Below, piece by piece: positions 29,015-36,856 of a stretch of 64,000 nucleotides of DNA (the stretch's first letter is position 1; every line of letters starts with the position of its first letter). The stretch is from Yersinia entomophaga (GTDB lineage Bacteria; Pseudomonadota; Gammaproteobacteria; Enterobacterales; Enterobacteriaceae): the NCBI RefSeq assembly GCF_001656035.1, contig NZ_CP010029.1:1414288-1478287 (forward strand). The letters are read 5' to 3'. Under the pieces are notes generated by a model. The model searched no databases and was not told the origin of the DNA. It saw nothing but the letters and a program-made list of their open reading frames with translations. The translations under genes were made by a program, and so were the position numbers.

Positions 29015-29695
29015 TTACATAATCAGTTCAGCAGCCAGCTTCGCCACCAGCACGTTTGATAACAAAACCGGTATTCCGAGCCGACGCTGTAAAAAATCGC
29101 GATGTTTTTGGTGATAGCCAATGCAATCCAGCACAACAACCTGTGCCCCCTGTTGCAGCAGCGTTTGCGCAGCTTGCTCAAGTGCCTGCTCATCGGCCAA
29201 ATAAGGGCTGGCGATGGCAAAACAGGGAGGTGACGCCAGCATTTCCCACTTGGCGGCCTGCTGTTCGATTTGCTCTGAGAGTGGCACTACGATCCCGACC
29301 TGATGATCGCTGACAATCGCCGCGATCAAAGGCGGAATGATGCGATCCGGCTCCAGCAGCAGTGCCTCTCGGGTTTTCAAATGATGAAACTGCCCGGTGC
29401 ATAGCAGTAAAATAATGCGACATCCCTGCGCTTCAAGTTGCTCAATTTTCTGCTGTAAACCGCGTTCCACTTTGCTTGCAGCCAAAGAAACCTGAGTGCC
29501 ATCGCTCAAACGCGAAACCAGCACATGGTCGCCGCGCTCAATTGGCTGATATTGTTCCTCTACCTGTTTCCAATCCAGCCCATCCAGCAGGCCAATATGT
29601 ATAACCTCATCCGACGGTAGGTATTGGGATAACAGCGGCATAATATCGCTGCGCGGTGCCTGACCTAGGGTTAATGTTGCCAATGACGCATTCAT
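29015..29695 (-). CDS. aroM: AroM family protein, Asp/Glu-racemase-like fold
   Basis: 226 residues, full length for AroM. The family belongs to the Asp/Glu/hydantoin racemase fold and has no established reaction. Two cysteines sit where racemases carry the catalytic pair: C99 (LLLCTGQF) and C191 (VLDCIGYH). Both follow strand-like hydrophobic runs. From memory, the E. coli protein keeps only the second. The start codon overlaps the DUF1177 stop by four bases (ATGA), so the two are coupled. It is the last gene of the operon and a terminator follows. E. coli has aroM behind aroL and yaiA instead. Confidence 0.9.
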   Translation of the reverse strand: MNASLATLTLGQAPRSDIMPLLSQYLPSDEVIHIGLLDGLDWKQVEEQYQPIERGDHVLVSRLSDGTQVSLAASKVERGLQQKIEQLEAQGCRIILLLCTGQFHHLKTREALLLEPDRIIPPLIAAIVSDHQVGIVVPLSEQIEQQAAKWEMLASPPCFAIASPYLADEQALEQAAQTLLQQGAQVVVLDCIGYHQKHRDFLQRRLGIPVLLSNVLVAKLAAELIM

Positions 29696-30645
29696 AGCGC
29701 GGCTTCGCCATGTTCGGGATGGCGTTGTTGTAGATGTATCAAAGAGCCATAAAGTGCAATAAGCCGTGCATATTCGGATTCGTCATAAAACTGACAGGTT
29801 CCACGGCCAAACTCTTTCGCTACTTCTACGGCAAATTTTACCGCGAGCGCGATATCTGTCTCATGGCTGGCACCGGTTCCACAGCCGGGTACTACCGACT
29901 GAGTACAAATGGCGACGCCAACCACCGGCGCTGAAGTGGCCGTTGAGGGCTGCATAATACTGTTTAGGTGATGCACACCGTTACCATAAGGAGTGATATC
30001 TGGAATAGTAATAGGGAATGTAACGGCATGGCTTCCGCTGGTCATCTCCATAATACGCAGCAAATCTTCGGCAACGCGCAGGATATAACCTTGCTTAACT
30101 GTAGGGGATAACGCATAGCCTTTATAATTGATGATGCGATTACCTTTAGTGGTATCAATCGATAAAATCGCATCGGCTTCCAGCATCACCTCGTTATCAT
30201 TCATGGTGATGTCATCAATAGGGGAATCCATAAAATCGACGGGATCGTGTGGCCGAGTTGGCGCATTGGGGCAAATGTGAGTGGTTATCACCACATCACC
30301 GGCCAAAATATCGCCTTTACTACGCATTTCCGCCAGTTTAAGCGCGCTGGCAATGGCTGCAATGGCACCGTCAGCATCAGAAACCACACCAATGCGTTCA
30401 GGCCGCGCACCAATACCGCCCAAACGGCCGATAATGCCCAGCGTTGGCGCCGTGCCACCCAGTGTTTTACCCGCACTTCCCGCAATCTCTATTCGTACAA
30501 AATCCGTGCTGCCTTTTGGCCCAGTGGCGCGGACCGTGCTGGCCTTAACTCCTGAATAATCAACAAACAGTTCCACGATATCCTGACCAGAAACATGGGC
30601 ACTATCAATCATTTCAAAAACGCGTAATGTTTGTTGCAAGCTCAT
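29692..30645 (-). CDS. DUF1177 family protein
   Basis: 317 residues of a family without assigned function. Visible features are GIIGRLGGIGARPERIGVVSD, then S89-D90-A91-D92-G93, a His-Cys pair H123 and C125 (TTHICPNAPTRPHDP), E152 and D155-region acids, D164, a C-terminal CGTGASHETD (H261), and GRGTCQFYD. The order Asp-rich turn, hydrophobic helix, strand plus metal-type residues is reminiscent of M20/M42 metallopeptidases (ADxxG...), but I would treat that only as a hypothesis. It is translated between the OPT transporter (44 bases upstream) and AroM (4-base overlap). Confidence 0.88.
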   Translation of the reverse strand: MSLQQTLRVFEMIDSAHVSGQDIVELFVDYSGVKASTVRATGPKGSTDFVRIEIAGSAGKTLGGTAPTLGIIGRLGGIGARPERIGVVSDADGAIAAIASALKLAEMRSKGDILAGDVVITTHICPNAPTRPHDPVDFMDSPIDDITMNDNEVMLEADAILSIDTTKGNRIINYKGYALSPTVKQGYILRVAEDLLRIMEMTSGSHAVTFPITIPDITPYGNGVHHLNSIMQPSTATSAPVVGVAICTQSVVPGCGTGASHETDIALAVKFAVEVAKEFGRGTCQFYDESEYARLIALYGSLIHLQQRHPEHGEAAL

Positions 30646-30689
30646 CAGGACTATCCTTCATCATTAGGTCTCAGCAGGCAGCGGCATAG

Positions 30690-32255
30690 CTATTTGCCCT
30701 TACTGGATAAAATGGAGCTAAAGAAGTTGTACAATGCGTCGCCGGCAATAAAACCTGCCGCCATAATTTGCATTGGTGTACGCCCCTTTTCACCCCAACA
30801 TTTAGTAATCAAAATGCGCAAAGCAATTCCTAGCACCACAGCCCAACCGGCTAGCGCGTTATTGATCAGTAATCCCGTCGCCAGCAGTATCCCAAGTTGA
30901 CGTTTTGGGCCGCCAATCAACTGAATAATTGCGCCTGGAATAGCCCAAATCATCAGGCTAAACGCAATGCCTGGCTGCGCACCGGCCTCAATGGTTTTGG
31001 CATAAACGCGCGCCATCGGCGGCACTAAATCCTGTGCGAAATACCCCATATGAGTGAACCACACCACCGGAATGGCGATAACAAAAGCAATCAGCGCCGC
31101 AAATAACTGGATTTTCCGCCCTATCAGCTCCTGCTTCAGATCTTTACCGTATCCTCGCAGAATAAATCCGGCTTTCAGATCAAAGCCCATATCAGCAAAA
31201 GCAGGCCCAGTTGCAGCTGTAAAACCGGTTAAGATGCATAATGCCAACGGCGGAAAGCCGATCAAAATACCGACGATCAGTGTGATCAAAGCAACGGCAA
31301 AAGCTGGGAACCAACCGGAGTGCATAGCTGCAATGCCAACGATCAGTTCGTGAATAAAAGCGGCAAAAGCGGCATAAAAAATAAAACCGATCAACATGCC
31401 GGTAGACATATCGCTGTAAAGCCCACCAGCCAGCGCCAGCAAGGCCGCAATCACGACATAACCCACGGCACCTATACCGAGCGCTTTACGAACCTCCGTT
31501 GCCGGTTGGGTATAGTTCTTTTTATCCGATACTTTCTTGCTACGAATCACCTGGATGACCTGAATCAGAGCCACAAATCCTGCTCCGACCATCACTCCGT
31601 GGGGAATATAATTGGCATTAATATCAAATCCGATAAGCGGTTCAATATAGGCACGAATCAATAATCCCACGCCAAACATGCTTAATGCCCAAATATTACC
31701 GATAAAGGCGGTGCCAAAAGCGGCCATCGGAATTTTGAATATGGCCCCGACGACGCCAATTCCCACGCCGACGACCAACAGCCAGGCATGACGGCCCCCT
31801 TTGTCACCGGCTTTAATCGCTTCTGCTGCTGCAACGCCCGGCGGCCAGGCATTCTCTGCTGGAAAAATTTTGGTATCGAATAATCGATAGAGTAAATAGG
31901 CATCCAGTAACATCGCGGCGGCGACGCCACAAAACATCGGTAAAATTAGCTCTGGCTGCCCCATAACATAAGGAACAGCAATAGGCATCAACAGACTATT
32001 TGCAGCACCAAAGGTTGCCGACGAAATAACAGTTTGTGCCAGGTTTTGTGTATGAATGGATCGATAGCGTTGAAAAAACTTTAGAGGGATACGAGCCAAT
32101 AACATGGCAAATAATGCACCAATGATTGAAGTATTGGGTGTCACCCCTAAAGTTGTAATCAATTGGACGCCAATAATTGCGCCAATACTAGAAAGAAATA
32201 TCATCACTACCAGCGTGCCGATATCCCTTAGTTGATTCCCTGATGTTTGCTCCAT
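30690..32255 (-). CDS. OPT (oligopeptide transporter) family membrane protein
   Basis: 521 residues with about 14 hydrophobic segments. Members move peptides, peptide-like metal chelates or related molecules with protons. The family signature segment is here as FPAENAWPPGVAAAEAI (about 150-166). Repeated glycine-rich membrane hairpins (GVGIGVVGAIFKIP, GFTAATGPAFADMG) are also typical. The ribosome site is CAGGGAGAT. It is the first gene of the operon with DUF1177 and aroM, so those proteins probably process its cargo. The cargo cannot be named from sequence. Confidence 0.9.
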   Translation of the reverse strand: MEQTSGNQLRDIGTLVVMIFLSSIGAIIGVQLITTLGVTPNTSIIGALFAMLLARIPLKFFQRYRSIHTQNLAQTVISSATFGAANSLLMPIAVPYVMGQPELILPMFCGVAAAMLLDAYLLYRLFDTKIFPAENAWPPGVAAAEAIKAGDKGGRHAWLLVVGVGIGVVGAIFKIPMAAFGTAFIGNIWALSMFGVGLLIRAYIEPLIGFDINANYIPHGVMVGAGFVALIQVIQVIRSKKVSDKKNYTQPATEVRKALGIGAVGYVVIAALLALAGGLYSDMSTGMLIGFIFYAAFAAFIHELIVGIAAMHSGWFPAFAVALITLIVGILIGFPPLALCILTGFTAATGPAFADMGFDLKAGFILRGYGKDLKQELIGRKIQLFAALIAFVIAIPVVWFTHMGYFAQDLVPPMARVYAKTIEAGAQPGIAFSLMIWAIPGAIIQLIGGPKRQLGILLATGLLINNALAGWAVVLGIALRILITKCWGEKGRTPMQIMAAGFIAGDALYNFFSSILSSKGK

Positions 32256-32268
32256 TTTTATCTCCCTG

Positions 32269-32334
32269 AGTTCCGCTGGTGTTAGCGCTAGCTATCAAAT
32301 AACACGATAATATTAGTTCCCTGGTGAGGCGCTA
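32269..32334 (-). promoter_or_regulatory. imperfect direct repeats in the OPT operon promoter, candidate operators
   Basis: Two plus-strand copies share three blocks in the same order: AGTTCC, CTGGTG and GCGCTA (32269-32290 and 32315-32334), differing by a few bases between blocks. Centre spacing is about 45 bases. The first copy overlaps the region just before the OPT ribosome site. AGTTCC recurs twice before the iclR-type gene (about 33247 and 33268), which suggests that regulator binds them. Confidence 0.5.
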
Positions 32335-32355
32335 ATTAGGTTATTATTAATGGCC

Positions 32356-32376
32356 AAACTCCTATCAATGGAGTTT
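32356..32376. repeat. inverted repeat between the regulator gene and the OPT gene
   Basis: AAACTCC (32356-32362), loop TATCAAT and GGAGTTT (32370-32376). This may be an operator or a weak terminator of the regulator gene; no T tract follows in either direction. Confidence 0.5.
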
Positions 32377-32462
32377 ATTTGGCTCACAGGTCTTCCCATG
32401 GAGAAATAAAGCAAATAAAAAATATTTTTTAAATAAAGTTAAAATTTGCAAATCTTAGCTAG

Positions 32463-33239
32463 CTATAAATTATTATTTTTCAACCAGTAATCATCATTTA
32501 ATTTCTCAGCTAATAATCTGGTTGTAGAAATTAATGCTTCAACATATTCACTGGGGTAAAACGGGGGTTCATCCGAACTCGGAAAAGACAAACATAGCCC
32601 AATCGTTTCACTGCGATGCTTATTGCTGATATTGGTCGCTATTGAGCTAACGCCTTGTAAAGTCTCATTACGAGCAAAAGTCCAGCCGACCTGGCGCGCC
32701 GTTGCCAACTTATCTAATAATGCTGCCAGATTCTGCGGAGCATTGGCAGAGCGTGGTTTATAAGAGCCAAAATGTTCACGAACCTCATCGTCACTCTGGC
32801 GAGCCAAAATAGCCCGACCCACTGAGGTTTCCGCGGCAGGAGAACGGGTACCAACCGGCGTAACCACCGGTAAAAATTGTTGCCCCTGAAACATTCGCAA
32901 AACCATAATTTCCTGCCCATCCAACGCAGAAATATAACCGGTGCAGCGCGTTATTTGACTCAATTTAATCATCATTGAAGCCGCCATATCGACTAAAGGC
33001 GTAGAGAGATATTGGCTGGATATTGATAATAATAAACGACCAATATGATACAACCGCGTATCCGGATCTCGCTCTAATAAACCTTCCGATTCCATCGTCA
33101 TTAATAAACGTGACGTCGTACTTTTTGCCAATCCTAATTGGTTAATAACATCGCTAAAGGAAATACCCGGATGAGCATGCATGACGTTTTGTTTGGAAAA
33201 TAACTTTAGTACTGCCGAAGCATTTTCTAATGTGCTCAT
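32463..33239 (-). CDS. IclR family transcriptional regulator
   Basis: 258 residues. The N-terminal winged helix is clear (ISFSDVINQLGLAKSTTSRLLMTMESEGLL, residues 24-53), and the C-terminal effector domain has the family turn GTRSPAAETSVGRAIL and VSSIATNISN. IclR regulators usually control a neighbouring catabolic operon in response to its substrate. This gene is immediately upstream of, and codirectional with, OPT-DUF1177-aroM, so that operon is its likely target. The gene is more AT-rich at its 5' side than its neighbours. Confidence 0.9.
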   Translation of the reverse strand: MSTLENASAVLKLFSKQNVMHAHPGISFSDVINQLGLAKSTTSRLLMTMESEGLLERDPDTRLYHIGRLLLSISSQYLSTPLVDMAASMMIKLSQITRCTGYISALDGQEIMVLRMFQGQQFLPVVTPVGTRSPAAETSVGRAILARQSDDEVREHFGSYKPRSANAPQNLAALLDKLATARQVGWTFARNETLQGVSSIATNISNKHRSETIGLCLSFPSSDEPPFYPSEYVEALISTTRLLAEKLNDDYWLKNNNL

Positions 33240-33248
33240 TTTAAATGA

Positions 33249-33265
33249 GTTCCAATATATGAAAC
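33249..33265. promoter_or_regulatory. candidate autoregulatory operator of the IclR-type gene
   Basis: GTTCC-N7-GAAAC is a nearly symmetric site 10 bases upstream of the regulator start. IclR proteins often bind (G)TTCC/GGAA(C)-type palindromes over their own promoters. A further AGTTCC lies at about 33268. Confidence 0.35.
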
Positions 33266-33632
33266 TAAGTTCCCGATTGAATGAAATAAAACTAGAATCC
33301 TTCTGTCATATCGTCAAGTTTTTTATTTAATTTAAAATACAATAATTAGCTAACACACATACTTTATAATGAAAAATTGAAATTTTTATCGAAGTAAAAC
33401 GAAAAAATACAAGTTTAATTCTCATTAATTAATTAGTGGCAGGATAAAGCTCTGATAACTACAAAGATGTAATTACTCAAAATTATGAAAATAATGCTCT
33501 GATATTTAATTACCTGTAGAAACTAAATAACGCCTCTCTTACAGAGTCTTTGCTGAAAATATGGGCTTTGCTGAAAATATTGACTGAAACCCTGTTCACA
33601 TTTTCAGTACAACCGAAAGTCAGGCGGATAAG
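33266..33632. other. AT-rich intergenic stretch with a short direct repeat
   Basis: The left half is very AT-rich. At 33548-33562 and 33566-33580 the 15-mer CTTTGCTGAAAATAT occurs twice with an 18-base period. No gene or RNA recognised. Confidence 0.5.
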
Positions 33633-33749
33633 TTAGAGATTACGTAAGATATAAACGGCCAGTGAAGCTTCAAATACAATGATGGAGATCGACCAGAAAG
33701 CCGGCATGAAGTTACGGTGTTGACGGAGATAAAGCTTGATATGTCTCAT
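33633..33749 (-). CDS. putative small membrane protein (38-45 aa)
   Basis: Starting at ATG 33749 (or in-frame ATG 33770), the minus strand reads 38 (or 45) residues: a basic start (MRHIKLYLRQHRNF) then one hydrophobic helix (MPAFWSISIIVFEASLAVYIL) and RNL before the stop. AAGG lies about 8 bases before ATG 33749. The positive-then-hydrophobic design is that of real single-pass small proteins. It lies between aroL and the IclR gene in an otherwise empty 741 bases. I do not recognise a family. Confidence 0.5.
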   Translation of the reverse strand: MRHIKLYLRQHRNFMPAFWSISIIVFEASLAVYILRNL

Positions 33750-33931
33750 CAGCCTCGCCTTAATTGGCATCCGATGCAGGTAAACAGAGGATTTACACTG
33801 AAATTATTACGTGGGATATAATTGTACTCTTGCTATACAATTCAGACAATAATGACGAGAAAAGTCACGACAAAAACATGCCACTCCCCTGACTGACGAC
33901 TCTAGTGAGGAAACACCGTTGATAGAAATGA

Positions 33932-33955
33932 AAAACGGCGATAAATCGCCGTTTT
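33932..33955 (-). terminator. intrinsic terminator of aroL
   Basis: AAAACGGCGAT, two-base loop AA, ATCGCCGTTTT: an 11-base perfect stem just after the aroL stop, with five T on the minus strand. So aroL is not cotranscribed with the downstream regulator. Confidence 0.9.
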
Positions 33956-33980
33956 AACTCAGATTTTCACCTGTAGTAAA

Positions 33981-34505
33981 TTATTTCACCGTGGCATCAG
34001 CCAATAATTCCAGAATTTGTTGTACCACTGACTGTGGGGCCTGACTGGCATTAAGAACATAATGGGCAACCTCTTGATACATCGCCTCCCGAACAGCCAG
34101 CACATCCTGTATTTCTTCAGCAATAGGTTTACCAGTCAAACTCGGCCGCTGCGCGTCTTCAGGCTCCTCGGCTAATCTTTCGGCCAGAATATCCGCCGGC
34201 GCACGCAGGTAAATCACTATCCCCTGACGACGCATAAATGCCCGATTCTCTGCCGCGAGTACCGCGCCGCCTCCGGTAGCCACCACGGTTTTAGGTACGG
34301 TAACTTCCTGTAATACCAAACTTTCCCGCAGCCTGAACCCTTTCCAACCCTCTTTGGCTACCACTTCTGCCACCGTGAGCTGGCTGCTTTGCTGCATAAA
34401 TAAATCTGTGTCGATAAATTGATATCCCAACGCCTGCGCCAACGCTTTCCCTATCGTTGTTTTACCCGCACCGCGTGCACCTACCATAAAGATAGTTCGA
34501 GTCAT
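33981..34505 (-). CDS. aroL: shikimate kinase II
   Basis: 174 residues from ATG 34505, the same length as E. coli AroL. An in-frame extension upstream reads through a hairpin and is not expected in the protein. It phosphorylates shikimate in aromatic amino acid synthesis. Seen are the Walker [10 protein letters not shown] (9-17), shikimate-binding DTD (32-34) and R58-region, GGGAVL at 79-84, and the lid region QRPSLTGKP. It forms its own unit, ended by a terminator, whereas E. coli has yaiA and aroM downstream. No clear TyrR box was found upstream; a hairpin leader was found instead. Confidence 0.95.
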   Translation of the reverse strand: MTRTIFMVGARGAGKTTIGKALAQALGYQFIDTDLFMQQSSQLTVAEVVAKEGWKGFRLRESLVLQEVTVPKTVVATGGGAVLAAENRAFMRRQGIVIYLRAPADILAERLAEEPEDAQRPSLTGKPIAEEIQDVLAVREAMYQEVAHYVLNASQAPQSVVQQILELLADATVK

Positions 34506-34554
34506 TGCCTGATCGTCCTTTTGCATCAAATTCTCTGGATAAGGTTTATGCATT

Positions 34555-34583
34555 AAAAAACCGGTCACCACCATGGACCGGTT
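34555..34583 (-). terminator. terminator-like hairpin in the aroL leader, possible attenuator
   Basis: On the minus strand AACCGGTC, a 9-base loop and GACCGGTT are followed by a run of six T, about 50 bases before the aroL ATG and in the aroL direction. No gene ends here, so a terminator in this place would act on the aroL leader transcript. Confidence 0.6.
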
Positions 34584-34600
34584 CCACAGAAAGTAAACAT
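34565..34600 (-). CDS. possible aromatic-rich leader peptide [11 protein letters not shown]
   Basis: ATG 34600 opens 11 codons ending in two Trp codons and TGA, overlapping the 5' arm and loop of the aroL leader hairpin. Four of 11 residues are Phe or Trp. The ribosome site is poor, and the Trp codons lie within rather than before the hairpin, so classical attenuation logic does not fit cleanly. It is recorded as a candidate only. Confidence 0.25.
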   Translation of the reverse strand: MFTFCGTGPWW

Positions 34601-34700
34601 TTGCTGGCTTATCGACAGCCAAAGCGAATCATACCTGTAATTAGGAGTAGTGCAAACTTTACGAAACCGTAAATTATACGATACACCCTATTTCCAATTA

Positions 34701-34720
34701 CCCCTCAATAACCTGAGGGG
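34701..34720 (-). terminator. hairpin after the siderophore receptor gene
   Basis: CCCCTCA (34701-34707) pairs with TGAGGGG (34714-34720), 9 bases after the receptor stop. There is no proper T tract on the exit side, so it may act as an mRNA 3' stabiliser or weak terminator. Confidence 0.5.
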
Positions 34721-34729
34721 CATTTTGTA

Positions 34730-36856
34730 TCAAAAATCTACGCTGGCTCTCAACACAAACTGCCGAGGCTCGCCTATCGCCACGCGATAACGGTTACCGC
34801 TGGAAGGATAGTAGGTTGTATCGAACAGATTTTTCACATTAAGTTGCCATTTCACTCGGTAATCCTGAATTGGCAAGGTGTAAGCGATAAAGGCATCGGC
34901 TACGGTATAGTCGTCCAGAGTAAAGCTGTTTGCTGCATCTCCCGCCCGCTTTCCGACATAACGCACACCTGCGCCAACCCGTAAGTCGTCCCCACCATAC
35001 AGTCCGGTCGAACCCATTTCTTTGGTCAGGAACAAGGAAGCGCTGTTGCGTGCCACGTTCGCCATCTGATTGCCTTTATTTTTCGGATCTTCCGTCACCC
35101 GCGCATCGGTGTAGGCGTAGGTAGCAACGGCGCTGACGCTATCGGTCAATTGCCCCGCCACGTCCAGCTCTACGCCCTGCGAGCGAACGCGACCTGCGGT
35201 TCGGGTCACAGTTTCAGTGCCGATAAGCTCATTCACCATGACATTACGTTTGGCAATATCAAACAGTGCCAGAGTTCCGGTCACTCCGTTGACCATTTCG
35301 ACCTTGCTACCCACTTCCCAGGATTGTCCTTGCTCCGGCGGCAATTCACCGATCTGGGTCGCAATGGATGAGTTGGGTTTGAAGGATTCGCTGTAACTAC
35401 CGTACAAAGACACTTCTGGTGTCAGCTTGTACACCACGCCAGTGCGTGGAATCAATTTGCTATCCGAACTCTGTGTATTGATGATAAACGGACGCCCTTT
35501 GCCAGCAAAAACGTCAAAGCTGTCATAACGCAGCCCGGCTAACAAAATCCATTTATCACCCAATTCAATAGAATCCTGCGCAAACCAGCCATAACTTTTA
35601 AGATTTTCACGCTGATCGCTGTCTTTAGCACTCACCTGCGTAGAAGGCTGCATCAAGCCGTAAATCGGATCGTAAATATTAAAATCGGAGTTTTTCTTAC
35701 CGCGAATCATATCGCTGCGATAGGTACGGTTATCTTCATAATCAAACCCGACCAATACTTGATGACTCACGCTTCCCCAAATCAAATCTCCGTTCAAAGT
35801 TGCCTGCACCGCTTGTGCACGGCTTACTGCGCTGGCGGTGGCGTCAGCCTGACGGGTTAGTACGCCGGTATTTTCATTCAGAGACAGTGCCCGAGCCTGA
35901 TTATCGCTATAGCGATTGCGGTTATAAGCATAGGTCAGGGAGCCTTTCCAGCTATCATTCAACACCTGATCTATCTGTAGCGTAATATTGTCCTGATCGC
36001 CGCGCGTAGCGTTAAAAGGCTCGTCGAAACGGCGTTTACGTGGCGTATCGACCGGTTTGCCTGTGCGTGAGTCAATAATTGTGCCGCGATCGAAAGGCGT
36101 GAGGTATTCCATATGTTCGTAGGCCAAACGCACGGTTGTCGTTTCGCCATACCACATCAGTGACGGGGCGATAACCGTTTGACGATTACGGCCAAAGTTA
36201 CGCCAATAATCGGTTTCATCGTGATCGACAATCATACGGTAAGCAAAACCGGATTGCCCCAGCGGGCCGGTCACATCTAACTGACCGCCACCACCGTTAA
36301 AACTGCTGCCCCAACCTTCTACATGAGTACGCTGCGCCAGCTGCGGTTTCTTGGTGATAACGTTGATGACGCCACCCGGCTCTCCCATGCCATACAACAT
36401 TGAGGCGGGCCCTTTCAACACATCTACCCGCTCGGTAGTCGGAGTGAAATTACGAGCCTGCGCCGACCGTACGCCATCCCGTAAAATCGATCCGTCGCGG
36501 TTATCGCCAAAGCCGCGTTTCATCAGCGCATCCTGCGTACCGCCCAACGTATTGGACTGAGTGATACCACTGACGTTATATAACGCTTCATCAATATTTC
36601 TCACCGCCTGATCGCGCAATACCTGCGGAGCGACCACATTGACAGCCTGCGGAACATTCAACAAGTTGGTTGAGGTTCGCGTTCCGGTCGTTGATGTGGT
36701 GGGCTGATAGCTGTCGGAATCTTCTTCGCTAAGCTGGCCAATCACCACCATTTTGGTTTTTTCACTGTGCGGCGCAGTTTCAGCTTGAGCGGCTGGCATC
36801 GCCACCAGCAAAGGCAGACCGAGCCAAGGCAAGCGACGAATATCACTGATTTTCAT
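34730..36856 (-). CDS. TonB-dependent siderophore receptor
   Basis: 708 residues. A signal peptide ends near residue 25 (MPAAQA). A TonB box-like segment (KTKMVVIG) follows, then the plug domain (VPQAVNVVAPQVLRDQ, RGFGDNRDGSILRDGVR, LKGPASMLYGMGEPGGVINVITKKP). The 22-strand barrel ends in aromatic F708. The type is the FhuA/FpvA/ferrichrome-like group. It imports a ferric siderophore across the outer membrane; the exact siderophore is unknown. The start codon overlaps the end of the binding-protein gene by 14 bases, so the two are coupled. A Fur box precedes the pair. Confidence 0.93.
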   Translation of the reverse strand: MKISDIRRLPWLGLPLLVAMPAAQAETAPHSEKTKMVVIGQLSEEDSDSYQPTTSTTGTRTSTNLLNVPQAVNVVAPQVLRDQAVRNIDEALYNVSGITQSNTLGGTQDALMKRGFGDNRDGSILRDGVRSAQARNFTPTTERVDVLKGPASMLYGMGEPGGVINVITKKPQLAQRTHVEGWGSSFNGGGGQLDVTGPLGQSGFAYRMIVDHDETDYWRNFGRNRQTVIAPSLMWYGETTTVRLAYEHMEYLTPFDRGTIIDSRTGKPVDTPRKRRFDEPFNATRGDQDNITLQIDQVLNDSWKGSLTYAYNRNRYSDNQARALSLNENTGVLTRQADATASAVSRAQAVQATLNGDLIWGSVSHQVLVGFDYEDNRTYRSDMIRGKKNSDFNIYDPIYGLMQPSTQVSAKDSDQRENLKSYGWFAQDSIELGDKWILLAGLRYDSFDVFAGKGRPFIINTQSSDSKLIPRTGVVYKLTPEVSLYGSYSESFKPNSSIATQIGELPPEQGQSWEVGSKVEMVNGVTGTLALFDIAKRNVMVNELIGTETVTRTAGRVRSQGVELDVAGQLTDSVSAVATYAYTDARVTEDPKNKGNQMANVARNSASLFLTKEMGSTGLYGGDDLRVGAGVRYVGKRAGDAANSFTLDDYTVADAFIAYTLPIQDYRVKWQLNVKNLFDTTYYPSSGNRYRVAIGEPRQFVLRASVDF

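Noticed and set aside
34661..34676. TyrR box before aroL
   Set aside because: The palindrome there is TTTACG-AAAC-CGTAAA, the opposite arrangement to TGTAAA-N6-TTTACA.
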